64,000 nucleotides of DNA from Myxococcus hansupus (GTDB taxonomy: Bacteria; Myxococcota; Myxococcia; Myxococcales; Myxococcaceae): NCBI RefSeq assembly GCF_000280925.3, contig NZ_CP012109.1:5600501-5664500 (forward strand), given 5' to 3'. Every line of letters begins with the position of its first letter. The stretch's first letter is position 1. A program made the translations under genes and the position numbers. Below, in pieces: positions 8,260 to 18,447 of this stretch. The notes below the pieces were generated by a model. It did not search any database, was not told where the DNA came from, and saw only the letters and a list, made by a program, of their open reading frames with translations.

Positions 8260-8287
8260 CATCTAGACTCCGCGCTGGGAACCCACG

Positions 8288-9289
8288 ATGCGTGCCGACC
8301 GACTCGTCCAACTGACCTTGCTGCTCCAGACGCGCCCGAAGATGACGGCGGGCGAGCTGGCCCGCGAACTCCAGGTCTCCGAGCGCACCATCCACCGAGA
8401 CCTCGACTCGCTGTCTGGCGCGGGCGTGCCGGTGTACGCGACGCGTGGCGCGGCGGGCGGCGTGGCCCTCTTGGAGGGTTGGCGCACGCAGCTCACGGGC
8501 TTCACGCGGGCGGAGCTCCACGCCCTGGCGGCCGTGGCGGCCCCCGGAGCCCTGGAGGACCTGGGGCTGACGTCGGCGATGCGCTCGGGGTTGATGAAGC
8601 TGGCGGCGGCGCTGCCCGCGCTCCAGAAGCCCGCGCTGGAATACGCCCGGCAGCGACTCCACGTGGATGCGTCGTCATGGTTCCCCGAACGCGAGCCCGT
8701 GCCGCACCTGGCGACGCTGCGAGACGCCGTCTGGCAGGACCGGCGCGTGTCCCTGACGTATCGGGACTTCGAGGGCACGCCGAGCCGTAAAGTGGTGGAC
8801 CCCTACGCGCTCGTCATCAAGGCGGACCGTTGGTACCTCGTCGCGAGCACGGGCGAAGCCGAGCCCCGCGTGTACCGAGGCTCGCGCGTGGACGGAGCCC
8901 GGCTGCGGCCAGAGACGTTCACCCGGCCCGAGCGCTTCGACCTGCCGTCGTTCTGGAAGCGCTGGTGCGCGCGGTTCGCGGAGAAGCGCGCGCAATTCGA
9001 GGTCACGCTGCGACTGACGCCGGAAGGACGGGAAGCGATCCGCAAGGTCCGTCCTCCCGCCGAGGGTGCTCGGCTCGATGCCGCGCCACGCGCGCCGGAT
9101 GGCAGCACGACGGTGGTCGTGGACTTCGAACGCGAGTCGATTGCGTTCGCACAGCTCTGCGATGTGGCGACGGGCTTCGAGGTCCTCGCGCCAGCGCCGC
9201 TGCGCGCGAAGCTGCTGCGATTGGCGACAGGAATCCTCGATGCGCACGAAACGCCCGCTTCGATGCGTATCCCTGAACCCAAGCAGTGA
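8288..9289 (+). CDS. HTH-WYL transcriptional regulator (YafY/DeoR-like)
   Basis: 333 residues. The N-terminal winged helix-turn-helix is about 1-55 (MTAGELARELQVSERTIHRD), the WYL ligand-sensing domain about 135-205 (ALVIKADRWYLVA) and a WCX-like C-terminal extension about 215-320. Such proteins are transcription factors, often repressors of a divergent gene; some sense nucleotides or small molecules. The divergent gene is an SDR oxidoreductase, and a 31-bp palindrome lies between them. The ATG at 8288 gives a family-like start. Confidence 0.88.
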   Translation: MRADRLVQLTLLLQTRPKMTAGELARELQVSERTIHRDLDSLSGAGVPVYATRGAAGGVALLEGWRTQLTGFTRAELHALAAVAAPGALEDLGLTSAMRSGLMKLAAALPALQKPALEYARQRLHVDASSWFPEREPVPHLATLRDAVWQDRRVSLTYRDFEGTPSRKVVDPYALVIKADRWYLVASTGEAEPRVYRGSRVDGARLRPETFTRPERFDLPSFWKRWCARFAEKRAQFEVTLRLTPEGREAIRKVRPPAEGARLDAAPRAPDGSTTVVVDFERESIAFAQLCDVATGFEVLAPAPLRAKLLRLATGILDAHETPASMRIPEPKQ

Positions 9290-9457
9290 GCCTGCGCGGC
9301 ACACGGTGCGCGAGCGTGCGCACGGCGTCTCAGATTCCTGATGCCGCGGCAGCGATTCGGCGACTTCGCTGTCTCGAATTCAAATGCGCGCGCCTCAAGC
9401 CTTCGACATTGCAACGGGCGTTTGGAGGTCCATCGATTGCAGCCGTGTGCAGCCCCT

Positions 9458-11908
9458 ATGCACACACCCCTGCACGACACCTGGACACGTCGCATCGCAA
9501 CATTCCTCGTCGTAGGACTCGTCTTCACCGCTTGTGGTGATGACACGCCCGCGCCCACCCCGGATGCAGGCACCGGACTCGATGCCGGCACGGATGACGC
9601 GGGCGTTCCCGATGCGGGCCTCGACGATGGCGGCACACCGGACGCGGGTGAGCCCGAGCCCGACGCGGGAGCATCCTGTCAGCCCACCTCCGTCACGGAG
9701 GTTCTCGAAAACGGCGAGTGGGACCCGCGCTTCTCCATCGCGGGCGTCTCCGGCATGGATGGCCACTCGCCGCATGTGTATGACGTGACGAAGCTGCCCT
9801 CGGGCGACCTCGTCGCCACCGGTTACTTCCGCTGGCTCGGCACGCAGGCCTCCACGCCCATCATCCGCCGCCATCAAGGGCAGTGGGAGTCCGTCCCCGG
9901 AACCTGGACGCAAGAGATTCCCGGAGGGTCGGGCTTCTCCGCCGTCGCGGCGAAGGACGACGCCACGCTGGCCCTGGCCACCAACGACACGTTCGGAGAA
10001 CGCAGCGGCGAGGTCTGGCTGATGACGCCCGAAGGCGTTCAAGTCCTCGGGCACTTCACGGGCCTCGTTCGCACGATGGCGTACGTCCGAGACGAACTCT
10101 GGGTCGCGGGCCAGTTCGAGCTCGCGGAGATTGGCGCTGTCGGTCTCGCCATCTGGGATGGAACCGCGTGGAAGCTTCCGCCTGGAGGACCGGCCAACGG
10201 CTCCGTCTACGAGCTGCTCGTGAGCGGTGAAGACGTCTGGGTGGGCGGCGCGTTCTCGCAGGTGGGCGGAATCGCCAGCAACAAGGTCGCCCGGTGGGAT
10301 GGCACCACGTGGCATCCGTACGACTTCCCCATTCCTGGCAACGGCGTCTTCGCGCTCACGCTGGGCGACGACGGTACCCCCTACGCTGGCGGCACCTTCG
10401 CCTACGACTTCAACCAGGATGGCGTGGGCTCCATCGCGCGTTGGAATGGGACGCAGTGGGAGATGCTCGACGAAGGTGTCAGCACGGGCTTCTACCCGGG
10501 CGTGGTGACGGACCTCGTCTTCCACGAGGGCAAGCTCCACGTCGGCGGCTGCTTCAACTTCGTCAATGGCCAGGGCTATGGGAATCCATTGGCCATCGAG
10601 GCGAACGCCCTCGCGGTGTGGTCCCCTGACTCGGGTTGGGCGCAGTGGCCTCAAGCCACGAGCCTCAATCGGACTGTCTGGCACTCGCGACTCTTCTGTG
10701 GCGATGAGCCCCCCGAAGTGTTCCCGCTGTGGGATGTCCCCATCCAGCGCTTCCTGCTCGATGGCAACCGCATCTACGTCACGGGCAGTCTCCCCAGCAT
10801 CGACGGCGCCGCGTCCCAGAGCATCGTCTCCTACGCGGATGGACACTGGCGGGCGGAAGGCGCGGAGCCCGGCTACGGCTTGAGCGGGGGCTCGCGCGTG
10901 CTGGCCGTGGGCGGAGAACAGTGCACGCTGCATGCGATGGGGAACACCACCCATGCCGGAGGCGCCCGCGTGCCGAGCACGGTGCTGCGCTTCACGGACT
11001 CGGGCTGGCAGGCGCTGGGCGCGTTTCCCGCGATGGAGTGCCGGGACCTGGCCGTGAATGCGCAAGGCGACATCTATGTCATGTGCCTCGACTGGGACGC
11101 CCTCCAGTCGCACGTGCTCACGTGGAACGGTGAGGATTGGGAGTCGCTCGGAGACCTGAGTGCACACGGGTTCGCATCCACCCTGACGCTGGATGCGCTC
11201 GGCCGGCCCTGGCTGGCCACGCAGGTGGAGACGGCTTCGCGAGTCCTCCGTTGGACGGGCGAGCAGTTCGAGGTGGTCGCGGACGGCATCGACGGCCCTG
11301 TGTATGAGCTGGCCCTTCGCCCCGAGAACGACGACCCCGACCGCCCAGCCTTCGTCGTCACCGGTGAATTCATGCACGTGGGCGAACTCCCGGCACGGCG
11401 CATCGCCCACTGGACCGGAAGCGCCTTCGAGGCGTTGGGAGAAGGACTGAGCACCTCGCCCATCACCGTCGCCTATGGGGCGGGTGGCATCTACGCGAGC
11501 ACCAACGAAGAGACGACGCTTGAGGGCAACCCCGTTCCAGGTCGGCTCGCGCTCGGACACTGGGATGGAAGCACCTGGCGTGAGCTGGCGACGCCTGACA
11601 ACGGGATGCCGCCTCCCATGCACGAGGGCGGCGTTCACAGCTTCCGGAAGCTGCTGCCCGTCGGCAACGACCTGGTTGTCGTGGGGACCCTCATCCCCGA
11701 CGGTGGAGCACCCACCCACGCGTATGTCTTCAACGGCGAGCGGTTCGTTCCCATTGGCGGCGGCATCAATGCCCTCAGCGCGGAAGCCATTGCCGTGACA
11801 CCGGAAGGCATCTGGTTGGGCGGTGACATCGCCGAAGCGGGACGTGGGGAGAGCATGATTCCCAGCGTGGGCGTGGCGCACTTCCGCAAACGCATCCAAG
11901 CACCCTGA
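9458..11908 (+). CDS. large secreted lipoprotein with beta-propeller repeats
   Basis: 816 residues. The ATG at 9458 gives MHTPLHDTWTRRIATFLVVG with lipobox VFTAC; the open frame continues upstream without a better signal. After the Cys comes an Asp/Ala/Gly-rich low-complexity linker (PDAGTGLDAGTDDAGV) typical of myxobacterial lipoproteins. The rest holds many blade-like repeats with the core R/H-W-D/N-G-x-x-W (RWDGTTWHPYDF, RWNGTQWEMLDEG, HWDGSTWRELATP), predicting a beta-propeller. No catalytic motif is visible. It is followed by a strong hairpin and probably forms its own transcript. Function is unknown; surface adhesion or binding is plausible. Confidence 0.8.
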   Translation: MHTPLHDTWTRRIATFLVVGLVFTACGDDTPAPTPDAGTGLDAGTDDAGVPDAGLDDGGTPDAGEPEPDAGASCQPTSVTEVLENGEWDPRFSIAGVSGMDGHSPHVYDVTKLPSGDLVATGYFRWLGTQASTPIIRRHQGQWESVPGTWTQEIPGGSGFSAVAAKDDATLALATNDTFGERSGEVWLMTPEGVQVLGHFTGLVRTMAYVRDELWVAGQFELAEIGAVGLAIWDGTAWKLPPGGPANGSVYELLVSGEDVWVGGAFSQVGGIASNKVARWDGTTWHPYDFPIPGNGVFALTLGDDGTPYAGGTFAYDFNQDGVGSIARWNGTQWEMLDEGVSTGFYPGVVTDLVFHEGKLHVGGCFNFVNGQGYGNPLAIEANALAVWSPDSGWAQWPQATSLNRTVWHSRLFCGDEPPEVFPLWDVPIQRFLLDGNRIYVTGSLPSIDGAASQSIVSYADGHWRAEGAEPGYGLSGGSRVLAVGGEQCTLHAMGNTTHAGGARVPSTVLRFTDSGWQALGAFPAMECRDLAVNAQGDIYVMCLDWDALQSHVLTWNGEDWESLGDLSAHGFASTLTLDALGRPWLATQVETASRVLRWTGEQFEVVADGIDGPVYELALRPENDDPDRPAFVVTGEFMHVGELPARRIAHWTGSAFEALGEGLSTSPITVAYGAGGIYASTNEETTLEGNPVPGRLALGHWDGSTWRELATPDNGMPPPMHEGGVHSFRKLLPVGNDLVVVGTLIPDGGAPTHAYVFNGERFVPIGGGINALSAEAIAVTPEGIWLGGDIAEAGRGESMIPSVGVAHFRKRIQAP

Positions 11909-11917
11909 TGAACTGAC

Positions 11918-11952
11918 GGGCGCGGTTTGTCCTGCTGCGGCAAACCGCGCCC
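11918..11952 (+). terminator. perfect 12-bp hairpin after the propeller lipoprotein gene
   Basis: GGGCGCGGTTTG (11918-11929) and CAAACCGCGCCC (11941-11952) are exactly complementary around an 11-nt loop, starting 10 nt past the stop codon. There is no poly-T, but the stability and position fit a terminator. Confidence 0.65.
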
Positions 11953-12025
11953 CTATCACCCACGGGAGCCGTGCGATTCCTGCCGAAACCTGGACAGGCG
12001 AGCAGAGCTGGTAAGCTCACCTGTC

Positions 12026-12883
12026 ATGGCAAGCCACTCTCTCAAGAAATTCACCATTCAAGGGTGGTTCCTGAGCTACGCCGTCCTGATGCCAGGATTG
12101 GCGCTCGGGCAGCAACCGGCGGGCTGGGTCGCACAAGCCAACAAGAGCGATTCTCCGTTCCGTTCGCGACTTGAAGCCGCAGCTCGCCTTTATGAAGAGC
12201 TTGAGTATGAACAGGCGCTGAAAGAGTTCGACAAGGCCAGGCGACTGGCCAGCAACGACGACGAACTCGTAGAGGTGCGAGTCTATGAAGGGATTGTCCT
12301 CGCGGACCTGGGGCAACGCCCCAAAGCCCTCAAGGCCTTTCGCGAAGCCTTGTCCCTGCGCCCCGACGCCGACCTCCCTATCAAGGTGTCTCCAAAGGTG
12401 GCGCGGGATTTCGAGGACCTGCGCGCCAAGGCGCGAAGCAATGCCGCGCCCCTCCACACGCAAGAGCCATCACCGGCTCGCGCGGAAGCCGAAGACCGTC
12501 CGATTCTTGCTCCCCAGGATGCGAGCGAAGCGGCGTCGAGCCCTCCCCAGCCTGTTGAACCCGCTCCCCTCACAGAAATGCGAGGCACGGTAGGGCCCCC
12601 GAAGTCCGCGGGGCTCCGCGTCCAGCCGCTCCCGTTGGCCCTGCTTGGCGCGGGTGTCGTCGCCGGAGGCGTAGGGAGCTACTTCGGGCTGCGCTCGCGG
12701 AGCAATATCCAGAGCGCCCGTGAAGCCCTCTTCGTCGACGAGCAAGCCCGCTATCTGGATTCGGCACGAGGCCAAGCGCTCGGAGCCAACGTTCTGTTTG
12801 GCATCGCGGTGACGGCAGCGGTGGGCGCGGTCACCACCTATCTCCTCACCGATGAAAATTCGAGTTCGCGAGGCACACCATGA
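12026..12883 (+). CDS. exported TPR protein with C-terminal membrane segments
   Basis: 285 residues. The signal peptide is about 1-27 (ending MPGLALGQQ). Residues 45-125 carry TPR-like helices (ARLYEELEYEQALKEFDKAR; DLGQRPKALKAFREALSLRP). A Pro/Glu-rich linker follows, then two hydrophobic segments, LALLGAGVVAGGVGSYFGL and GANVLFGIAVTAAVGAVTTY. The arrangement resembles many myxobacterial periplasmic TPR proteins of unknown function. Its stop overlaps the start of the next lipoprotein gene (ATGA), so the two are co-translated. The gene uses visibly more A/T at third codon positions than its neighbours (for example GAA GAG CTT GAG TAT GAA), a hint of later acquisition. Confidence 0.75.
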   Translation: MASHSLKKFTIQGWFLSYAVLMPGLALGQQPAGWVAQANKSDSPFRSRLEAAARLYEELEYEQALKEFDKARRLASNDDELVEVRVYEGIVLADLGQRPKALKAFREALSLRPDADLPIKVSPKVARDFEDLRAKARSNAAPLHTQEPSPARAEAEDRPILAPQDASEAASSPPQPVEPAPLTEMRGTVGPPKSAGLRVQPLPLALLGAGVVAGGVGSYFGLRSRSNIQSAREALFVDEQARYLDSARGQALGANVLFGIAVTAAVGAVTTYLLTDENSSSRGTP

Positions 12884-15009
12884 GCCGCCTTCTTTCATTG
12901 TGCCTGGCGTGGGTCCTTACCGCATGCACGGTGCCCAGTATCGAGGAACTGCATCCGTGCGACATTGCGAGCATCACGGGCGCACAGGTCGACGCGGTGT
13001 TGGGTGACAAGGCGACCTGCCGAGCAATTCGGGTGACCATCCGTTCCGCGGGCTTCGTTCCAGGCTGTGTCTCAGTGAAGGTTCGGGATGAGCGAAGACC
13101 CGTAGAACTCTCCACGTTCGTGACTCGCACGAGAGACGTACTCGTCATCGGGGTGTTGCCCCCGAAGGACTGGAGCCCTGACCTCCAAGTCGAAGCAATT
13201 GCTTACGAACAGTCCTGCGAGTCCGGATTGTCCGTGGTGAGCGCCACTTCGCGGGCACCACTGAAGTCAAACGAGCCCGTGGACGTAACGCTGTCGCTTC
13301 AAGCAACGGACGCGGACGGGGATGGATATGTCAGCGTATTCACCGGCGGCACGGACTGCAATGACAACAACGCCGCCATTCATCCCGGCGCGGCTGAACT
13401 CTGCAACGACGTGGACGACAACTGCAATGGCATCTCGGACCAAGTGGAACTCTCCCTTGGACAGAGTTGCACGATGGGAGTGGACTGCCCCGGCATCCGC
13501 GCGTGCGGCCAGGACGGCGGCGTCATCTGCAACGCACCAGATGCCGTCTACGCCTATCCCGACAGGGACCAGGACGGCCGGGGTGACATGCACGCGGAGC
13601 CGCTCGCGTTCTGCGCGGGCATCGGCGCCGGCTACGTCCTGGGGCCCGCGGATGACTGTGACGACACCAATCCCAGCATCCGGCCCGGTGCCCCCGAGCT
13701 CTGCAACGGCGTGGATGACAACTGCGATGGGGCCATTGATGAGACGTTCCCGCAACTTGGCGCCGCCTGCGAGGTGGCCGGTCAATGCCCCGGCACGCAG
13801 GTTTGCGACACCTCGCAGACGGGCACTACCTGCCAGGCCACGGTGCCCGTCAGCACCTGGTCTTTGGACGAAGACGGAGACGGCTTTGGCGGTGGCTTGG
13901 CGGTTCAGGCCTGCACCTCTCCGGGGCCGGGGTTCGTTGATCGGGACGGAGACTGCAACGACGGCAACCCGTTCACCTATCCCGGTGCCCCCGAAATCTG
14001 CGACGGCCTGGACAACAACTGCGACGGTAGTCCCGACGGCCCCGGCGTGTGCCCGGAGGCTGGCGCCAGCTTCGTGCCCCGGCTCGTGGGTGCGCCGGAG
14101 CGGCAGTGGCGATCCATCTTCACCGAGACGCCGGGAGATGTGACGGTCGTGGGCAACATGGGCGGCGTCGCCGTCCTCACGCCTGGCTCGACGACATTCC
14201 AGCTCAGCCCCGCGGGTTCGGGATGCGGCAACGACAACCCTGGCTACAACGCCGTCTGGGTCGACATGGCCGACCTGGGCCGCGGCTACATGGGCTCGTC
14301 GGCCTCGGGCCTGCTCAGGTTCTTCGTCCGAAGCGAAGATACCTGCACGCAAGCCCACCAACTGAACAACGTCGTGCAAGGGCTCGTCGGATTCCGACAC
14401 AACGGCGCACTGGAAATTCACGGCGTCACGTCGACATTCTCAGGCAACCAAGGGCTGACCTTCCTCTGGAACGGCGGGAACGGCGCGGGGTCACTGACAA
14501 CATGGTTCTCAACGGTTGCGCCCCTGTACGACGTACACGGACGCTCACGAACAGCGCTGTTCGCGGTCGGCGGCTATGACACAGGCAACAACAGGGCCCG
14601 CATCTATCGATACACCAGCGACAGCAGCCCGTGGCAAACCGAGGATGTCCAAAACTCCATTCCCACCCTGGGAAGACTCCAGGGCGTCTGGGTGGTGAAC
14701 GACAAGCTCGCATTTGCCGTTGGAGACTTCTACAGCGGAACAAACTCGGTGGTTCGCTGGGATGGCAACACCTGGAGCCGGATGCCCTTCCCCGACACGC
14801 ACAATGAGAGCCTGACGTCCGTCATCGCGTTCGGTGCCAACTCCGTCTACATCACCGCGCAGAGCGGCCGCGTCTACCGGTACAACGGCACGCAGTGGCA
14901 AATCATCCACGAGGACACGAGCGCCCGCTTCAGGGACATCGCCGGAACCAGCCCCGCGGACCTTTGGATCGCTGGCGATAATGGCCAGATCTTCCACTGG
15001 CCACAGTAG
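12880..15009 (+). CDS. lipoprotein with three MopE-type metal-binding motifs and C-terminal propeller-like repeats
   Basis: 709 residues. Lipobox VLTAC lies at the N-terminus. About residues 145-390 contain three copies of a MopE-like motif: D-x-D-x-D-G calcium-like loop, D-C-N/D-D, P-G-A-x-E-L/I-C, then D-N-C-N/D-G (DDNCNGISD, DDNCDGAID, DNNCDGSPD). MopE of Methylococcus is a secreted copper-binding protein, and this repeat is common in myxobacterial surface proteins. Residues 400-709 resemble propeller blades (VVRWDGNTWSRMPFPD, VYRYNGTQWQIIHED). Translation overlaps the upstream TPR gene by four bases. It converges on the kinase gene across a bidirectional hairpin. Confidence 0.75.
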   Translation: MSRLLSLCLAWVLTACTVPSIEELHPCDIASITGAQVDAVLGDKATCRAIRVTIRSAGFVPGCVSVKVRDERRPVELSTFVTRTRDVLVIGVLPPKDWSPDLQVEAIAYEQSCESGLSVVSATSRAPLKSNEPVDVTLSLQATDADGDGYVSVFTGGTDCNDNNAAIHPGAAELCNDVDDNCNGISDQVELSLGQSCTMGVDCPGIRACGQDGGVICNAPDAVYAYPDRDQDGRGDMHAEPLAFCAGIGAGYVLGPADDCDDTNPSIRPGAPELCNGVDDNCDGAIDETFPQLGAACEVAGQCPGTQVCDTSQTGTTCQATVPVSTWSLDEDGDGFGGGLAVQACTSPGPGFVDRDGDCNDGNPFTYPGAPEICDGLDNNCDGSPDGPGVCPEAGASFVPRLVGAPERQWRSIFTETPGDVTVVGNMGGVAVLTPGSTTFQLSPAGSGCGNDNPGYNAVWVDMADLGRGYMGSSASGLLRFFVRSEDTCTQAHQLNNVVQGLVGFRHNGALEIHGVTSTFSGNQGLTFLWNGGNGAGSLTTWFSTVAPLYDVHGRSRTALFAVGGYDTGNNRARIYRYTSDSSPWQTEDVQNSIPTLGRLQGVWVVNDKLAFAVGDFYSGTNSVVRWDGNTWSRMPFPDTHNESLTSVIAFGANSVYITAQSGRVYRYNGTQWQIIHEDTSARFRDIAGTSPADLWIAGDNGQIFHWPQ

Positions 15010-15020
15010 GCCCAAGCCTC

Positions 15021-15046
15021 CTCAGTCCCGTGTGCCCGGGACTGAG
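15021..15046. terminator. bidirectional terminator hairpin between convergent genes
   Basis: CTCAGTCCCG (15021-15030) and CGGGACTGAG (15037-15046) form a perfect 10-bp stem with a 6-nt loop. It sits between the MopE-repeat gene and the convergent kinase gene. Confidence 0.65.
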
Positions 15047-15055
15047 GCGCTCGGC

Positions 15056-17188
15056 TCATTCCAGCTCGAGGTTCAACTTGAACACGTTGGACTGGCCCGC
15101 CTTCACGTCGATGGTCTGGGTCACGTCCTTGCCCAGGACCTTGTTGACGATCCGCACGGTGTGGCGGCCTTCCGGCACCTCCACTGCGGCGAAAGGCGTC
15201 TGGCCTAGGACCTTCCCGTCGAGCGACACCACGGCATAGGGACGGATGCGGAACTCCAGCCGTCCTTTCGCGACCACTGCGGCCTTGTGCACCGGCGCAC
15301 TCTCACGAACGCGCGGCGGACTGGCAGGTGGCGTCGACCGTGGCTCGGGAGATTCAGCTTTCGCGACCGCGGGGACCACCACCGCGCTTTCCGGAGGATG
15401 GCTCGCGCCCGCTGGCTGAACGTCCCGTGGGGGACTCGTGGGTACAGGCGCTTTCGCCTCCGGGGTTTCTTCAGCGGGGACAGGCACCCGCGCACGGTCA
15501 GCCCGCTGGACGCCCTGCGAATCAGCCACCGACTCCGCGACAATCACGGGCTGGGCCTTGCGCTGACGCGCTGGCTCGGAGGGACGCTCCACCACCGGCA
15601 AGGGCGGCGGCGTGACGCGAACCGGCGCGTCCTCACGCGCACCACCGCCCATCAACGCAATGCCCCCGCCCACCGCCAGAACCACCAATCCGCCCACCAC
15701 CGCGACATTCAACCCGGAGCGCTTCGCCTTCAGCGGCGCGAGATACTCCGTGCTCCGGGTATGCACGGCATCGTCCGAATCCGCCGCGGGTGTGCGCGTG
15801 GGAGCGGTGGACACATCAGGAACCGCCGAGGCGACCGCCGCCATCGCCACGGCATCCTCGTTACGCTCCAGCTCGGAGGCCCGCCTCGACGCGGCCGGGC
15901 GCACGGTTTCGCGGGGCTCATTCGCTTGCGGCGCCAGCCGCTCCCGCGCCCCACTTCGAGTGCCGCGAGTGGAGGCACCGGACCGAAGCTGGGGACTCTT
16001 CACGACCACCGGATAGGACGGGAGCGTGTCACGCACTCCAGGCGACTGCGCCTCCATCTCTCGCACGGTGTTGGCCACGGCCATCGGCATGGGCGTCGTC
16101 GGTGACGTCGACGCCAGCGGTGCTGGCGCGGCGGGGACCTCCAACGACTGGGGCATCGGCGGCGTCGATGACGGAGAGTCCACGGGCATCTCCATGGACG
16201 AAGCCCGGGCCACCGGCTTCGGCTCCTGGGGCACGGCCCCCTGACTCCCACCGTAGGACGGCGCCGAACCCGATATCGGGCCCTCCGACACGAACTGCGC
16301 GATGCGCTGGGAAATCTGATACGCGCCCACCGGCTCGCCCGTGGACAGAACGAAGCGCTCCAAATCGTCCTGAAGCGCGCGGCAGTCCGGGTAGCGCCGC
16401 TCGCGGTCCTTCGCCAGCGCCTTGTCGAGCACCTGCTGCAACGCCACGGGCACGTCGGGCCGACGCTGCGCCACCGGGATGAACGACTCGAACAGAATCG
16501 CCTGCATCACGCTCACGTCCGTCGTCGCGTCGAACGGCCGCTTGCCCGTGAGCAACTCGTACAGCACCACACCGAGCGCGTAGACATCCACCCGCCGGTC
16601 CATGCCCTTGGCCTGGAGCTGCTCGGGCGGCATGTACGCCACCTTCCCCTTCACCACACCCGTCAACGTCCGGTGCCCCTGCCCCGCCACCTTGGCGATG
16701 CCGAAGTCCACCACCTTCACCGCGCCCTGCCGCGACACCAGGATGTTGTCCGGACTCACGTCGCGGTGAATCAGGCCCAGCGGCTCGCCCGTCTCCACGT
16801 CGCGAAACTCGTGCGCGTACGCCAGCCCCTCCGCCGCGAAGGCAATCACCTTCGCGCAGAACGCGGGCGGCAACGCCTCCTCCGCCGCCCGCTTCACCAG
16901 CTTGCGCAGGTTCGGCCCGTCGATGAGCTCCATCGCCAGGAAGAAGCTGCCCTCGGCCTCGCCGAAGTCGAAAATCTGCACGATGTTCGGGTGCTCGAGC
17001 TGCGCCGCCAGCCGAGCCTCCCCCAGGAACATCTCCACGAACGCCGGGTCCTCCGCGAGATGCGGGAGGATTCGCTTGAGCACAAGCGTCTTCTCGAAGC
17101 CGCGTGGACCCGCGGCCTTCGCCAGGAAGACCTCGGCCATGCCGCCAGACGCAAGCTTTCGCACGAGCTGGTACTTCCCGATTCGCAT
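15056..17188 (-). CDS. membrane Ser/Thr protein kinase with C-terminal PEGA domain
   Basis: 710 residues. Kinase domain about 5-265: Gly-rich [10 protein letters not shown], catalytic loop [38 protein letters not shown] in place of HRDLKPEN is typical of myxobacterial Pkn kinases. Residues 300-480 are a Pro/Ser/Ala-rich juxtamembrane linker. One hydrophobic segment ([18 protein letters not shown], about 490-510) spans the membrane. A second disordered linker leads to a PEGA domain ([20 protein letters not shown] followed by GRHTVRIV), which should lie outside the cytoplasm and may bind envelope polymers. It is divergent from a second kinase gene. Confidence 0.92.
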   Translation of the reverse strand: MRIGKYQLVRKLASGGMAEVFLAKAAGPRGFEKTLVLKRILPHLAEDPAFVEMFLGEARLAAQLEHPNIVQIFDFGEAEGSFFLAMELIDGPNLRKLVKRAAEEALPPAFCAKVIAFAAEGLAYAHEFRDVETGEPLGLIHRDVSPDNILVSRQGAVKVVDFGIAKVAGQGHRTLTGVVKGKVAYMPPEQLQAKGMDRRVDVYALGVVLYELLTGKRPFDATTDVSVMQAILFESFIPVAQRRPDVPVALQQVLDKALAKDRERRYPDCRALQDDLERFVLSTGEPVGAYQISQRIAQFVSEGPISGSAPSYGGSQGAVPQEPKPVARASSMEMPVDSPSSTPPMPQSLEVPAAPAPLASTSPTTPMPMAVANTVREMEAQSPGVRDTLPSYPVVVKSPQLRSGASTRGTRSGARERLAPQANEPRETVRPAASRRASELERNEDAVAMAAVASAVPDVSTAPTRTPAADSDDAVHTRSTEYLAPLKAKRSGLNVAVVGGLVVLAVGGGIALMGGGAREDAPVRVTPPPLPVVERPSEPARQRKAQPVIVAESVADSQGVQRADRARVPVPAEETPEAKAPVPTSPPRDVQPAGASHPPESAVVVPAVAKAESPEPRSTPPASPPRVRESAPVHKAAVVAKGRLEFRIRPYAVVSLDGKVLGQTPFAAVEVPEGRHTVRIVNKVLGKDVTQTIDVKAGQSNVFKLNLELE

Positions 17189-17316
17189 TTATTCGGGTTC
17201 TCCCAGGTTTGTCGGAAAAGTAAAACCGCCCGCCGCCGGTTCTGCCGGACTCCGAGCAATCAGGCGTTCCTATCGTTGACCGTGACACGACGTGGTCCGT
17301 AGGATTTCGCCACCCC

Positions 17317-18447
17317 ATGCCCCCGAAGGTCATCGGTCCCTACCGCGTTCTGGAGACGCTTGGCAGTGGCGGGGCAGGAACCGTTTATCGGGCCCTGGAC
17401 CGCCGAACCACCGACGAGGTCGCGCTGAAGCTGCTTTCGGCCGGCCCCGCACGGGACGCCCGAGCCGCGCGCAGGCTCGCCCGCGAATTCGACACGCTGG
17501 TCGACCTGTCTCACCCCAACGTCGTGAAGGTGTTCGAGTCCGGCGTCCACCAGGGCGTGCCGTACCTGGCCATGGAGCTCATCGAGGGCCTCACGCTGCG
17601 TCATTACCTCGACCTGGGCAGCGACGACCGCATCTCCCCGCCAGGTGGCCACACCCCTCGCAGCCCCTTGTCCGTGCTGCGCACCGCCGACGACGACTTC
17701 GGTCCCTCCAGCCACCGCATCTCCGACGACTCGATGGATGAATCGGAGGACTCGGACGACAGTCCGCACGACGGCACCTTCGGCCTGGAGGCCTTCGCGG
17801 AAGAGGCGCCCAGCGAAGACCTCGAGAGCTTCGCCGGAGGCGCGGACCTCGGCTCGGATGACTCGTTGGAAGGCTTCGCCCTGCCGCCGCCCACGCCGAG
17901 AGCGCCCCCGCCCGAAGGCGCCCCCCGTGACGAAGACCTCAACCGGCCCGAGCGCCTGGGGCGGCTCAAGGACGCCATGCTCCAGATTTGCGAGGCGCTG
18001 GCCTACATCCACGGGCACGGGCTGGTGCACCGCGACCTCAAGCCGTCCAACATCATGGTGGACGATGACCGCCAGGTGCGGCTGATGGACTTCGGGCTCG
18101 CCAAGTTCCTCGCGGACGACGCGGCCATCACCGAGGCGGGCAAGCTGGTGGGCACCTACCGGTACATGGCGCCCGAGCAGATTCTGGGCGAGCCCCTGGA
18201 TGGACGTTCCGACCTGTACAGCCTGGGGGTCATCCTCTATGAGCTGCTCAGCGGGCGGCCCCCCTTCGACGCGAACACGCCGCACGAGCTCTGGCGGCAG
18301 GTGCTGGAGACGGAACCGCCCCCCGTGCTGGCGCTGAACCTTCATGGGGACCCGCAGCTCGCGCGCGTCGCCCATCGCCTCATCCGCAAGGAACCGGACG
18401 ACCGGTTCCAGACGGCCGAGGAAGTCTACGAGGCCCTGTCCGAGTGA
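17317..18447 (+). CDS. Ser/Thr protein kinase with a ~110-residue acidic insertion in the kinase domain
   Basis: 376 residues, soluble. Gly loop [10 protein letters not shown] (15-24), Lys38 in EVALKLL, hinge LAMELIEG (84-91), catalytic loop HRDLKPSN (238-245), DFG (258-260), and activation loop end [10 protein letters not shown] (279-288). The domain is complete, but residues about 101-211, between the hinge and helix E, are a low-complexity Ser/Asp/Glu/Pro insert ([28 protein letters not shown]). Kinases normally have a few residues there. The C-terminus stops at the end of the kinase fold. The stop overlaps the start of the RluA-type gene (GTGA), so the two are coupled. Confidence 0.9.
   Translation: MPPKVIGPYRVLETLGSGGAGTVYRALDRRTTDEVALKLLSAGPARDARAARRLAREFDTLVDLSHPNVVKVFESGVHQGVPYLAMELIEGLTLRHYLDLGSDDRISPPGGHTPRSPLSVLRTADDDFGPSSHRISDDSMDESEDSDDSPHDGTFGLEAFAEEAPSEDLESFAGGADLGSDDSLEGFALPPPTPRAPPPEGAPRDEDLNRPERLGRLKDAMLQICEALAYIHGHGLVHRDLKPSNIMVDDDRQVRLMDFGLAKFLADDAAITEAGKLVGTYRYMAPEQILGEPLDGRSDLYSLGVILYELLSGRPPFDANTPHELWRQVLETEPPPVLALNLHGDPQLARVAHRLIRKEPDDRFQTAEEVYEALSE

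Noticed and set aside
9395..11959. Long leftward open frame (854 codons) opposite the propeller lipoprotein
   Set aside because: It is a GC-skew shadow: no signal, no repeat logic and no family motif; the forward frame has a lipobox and blade repeats.
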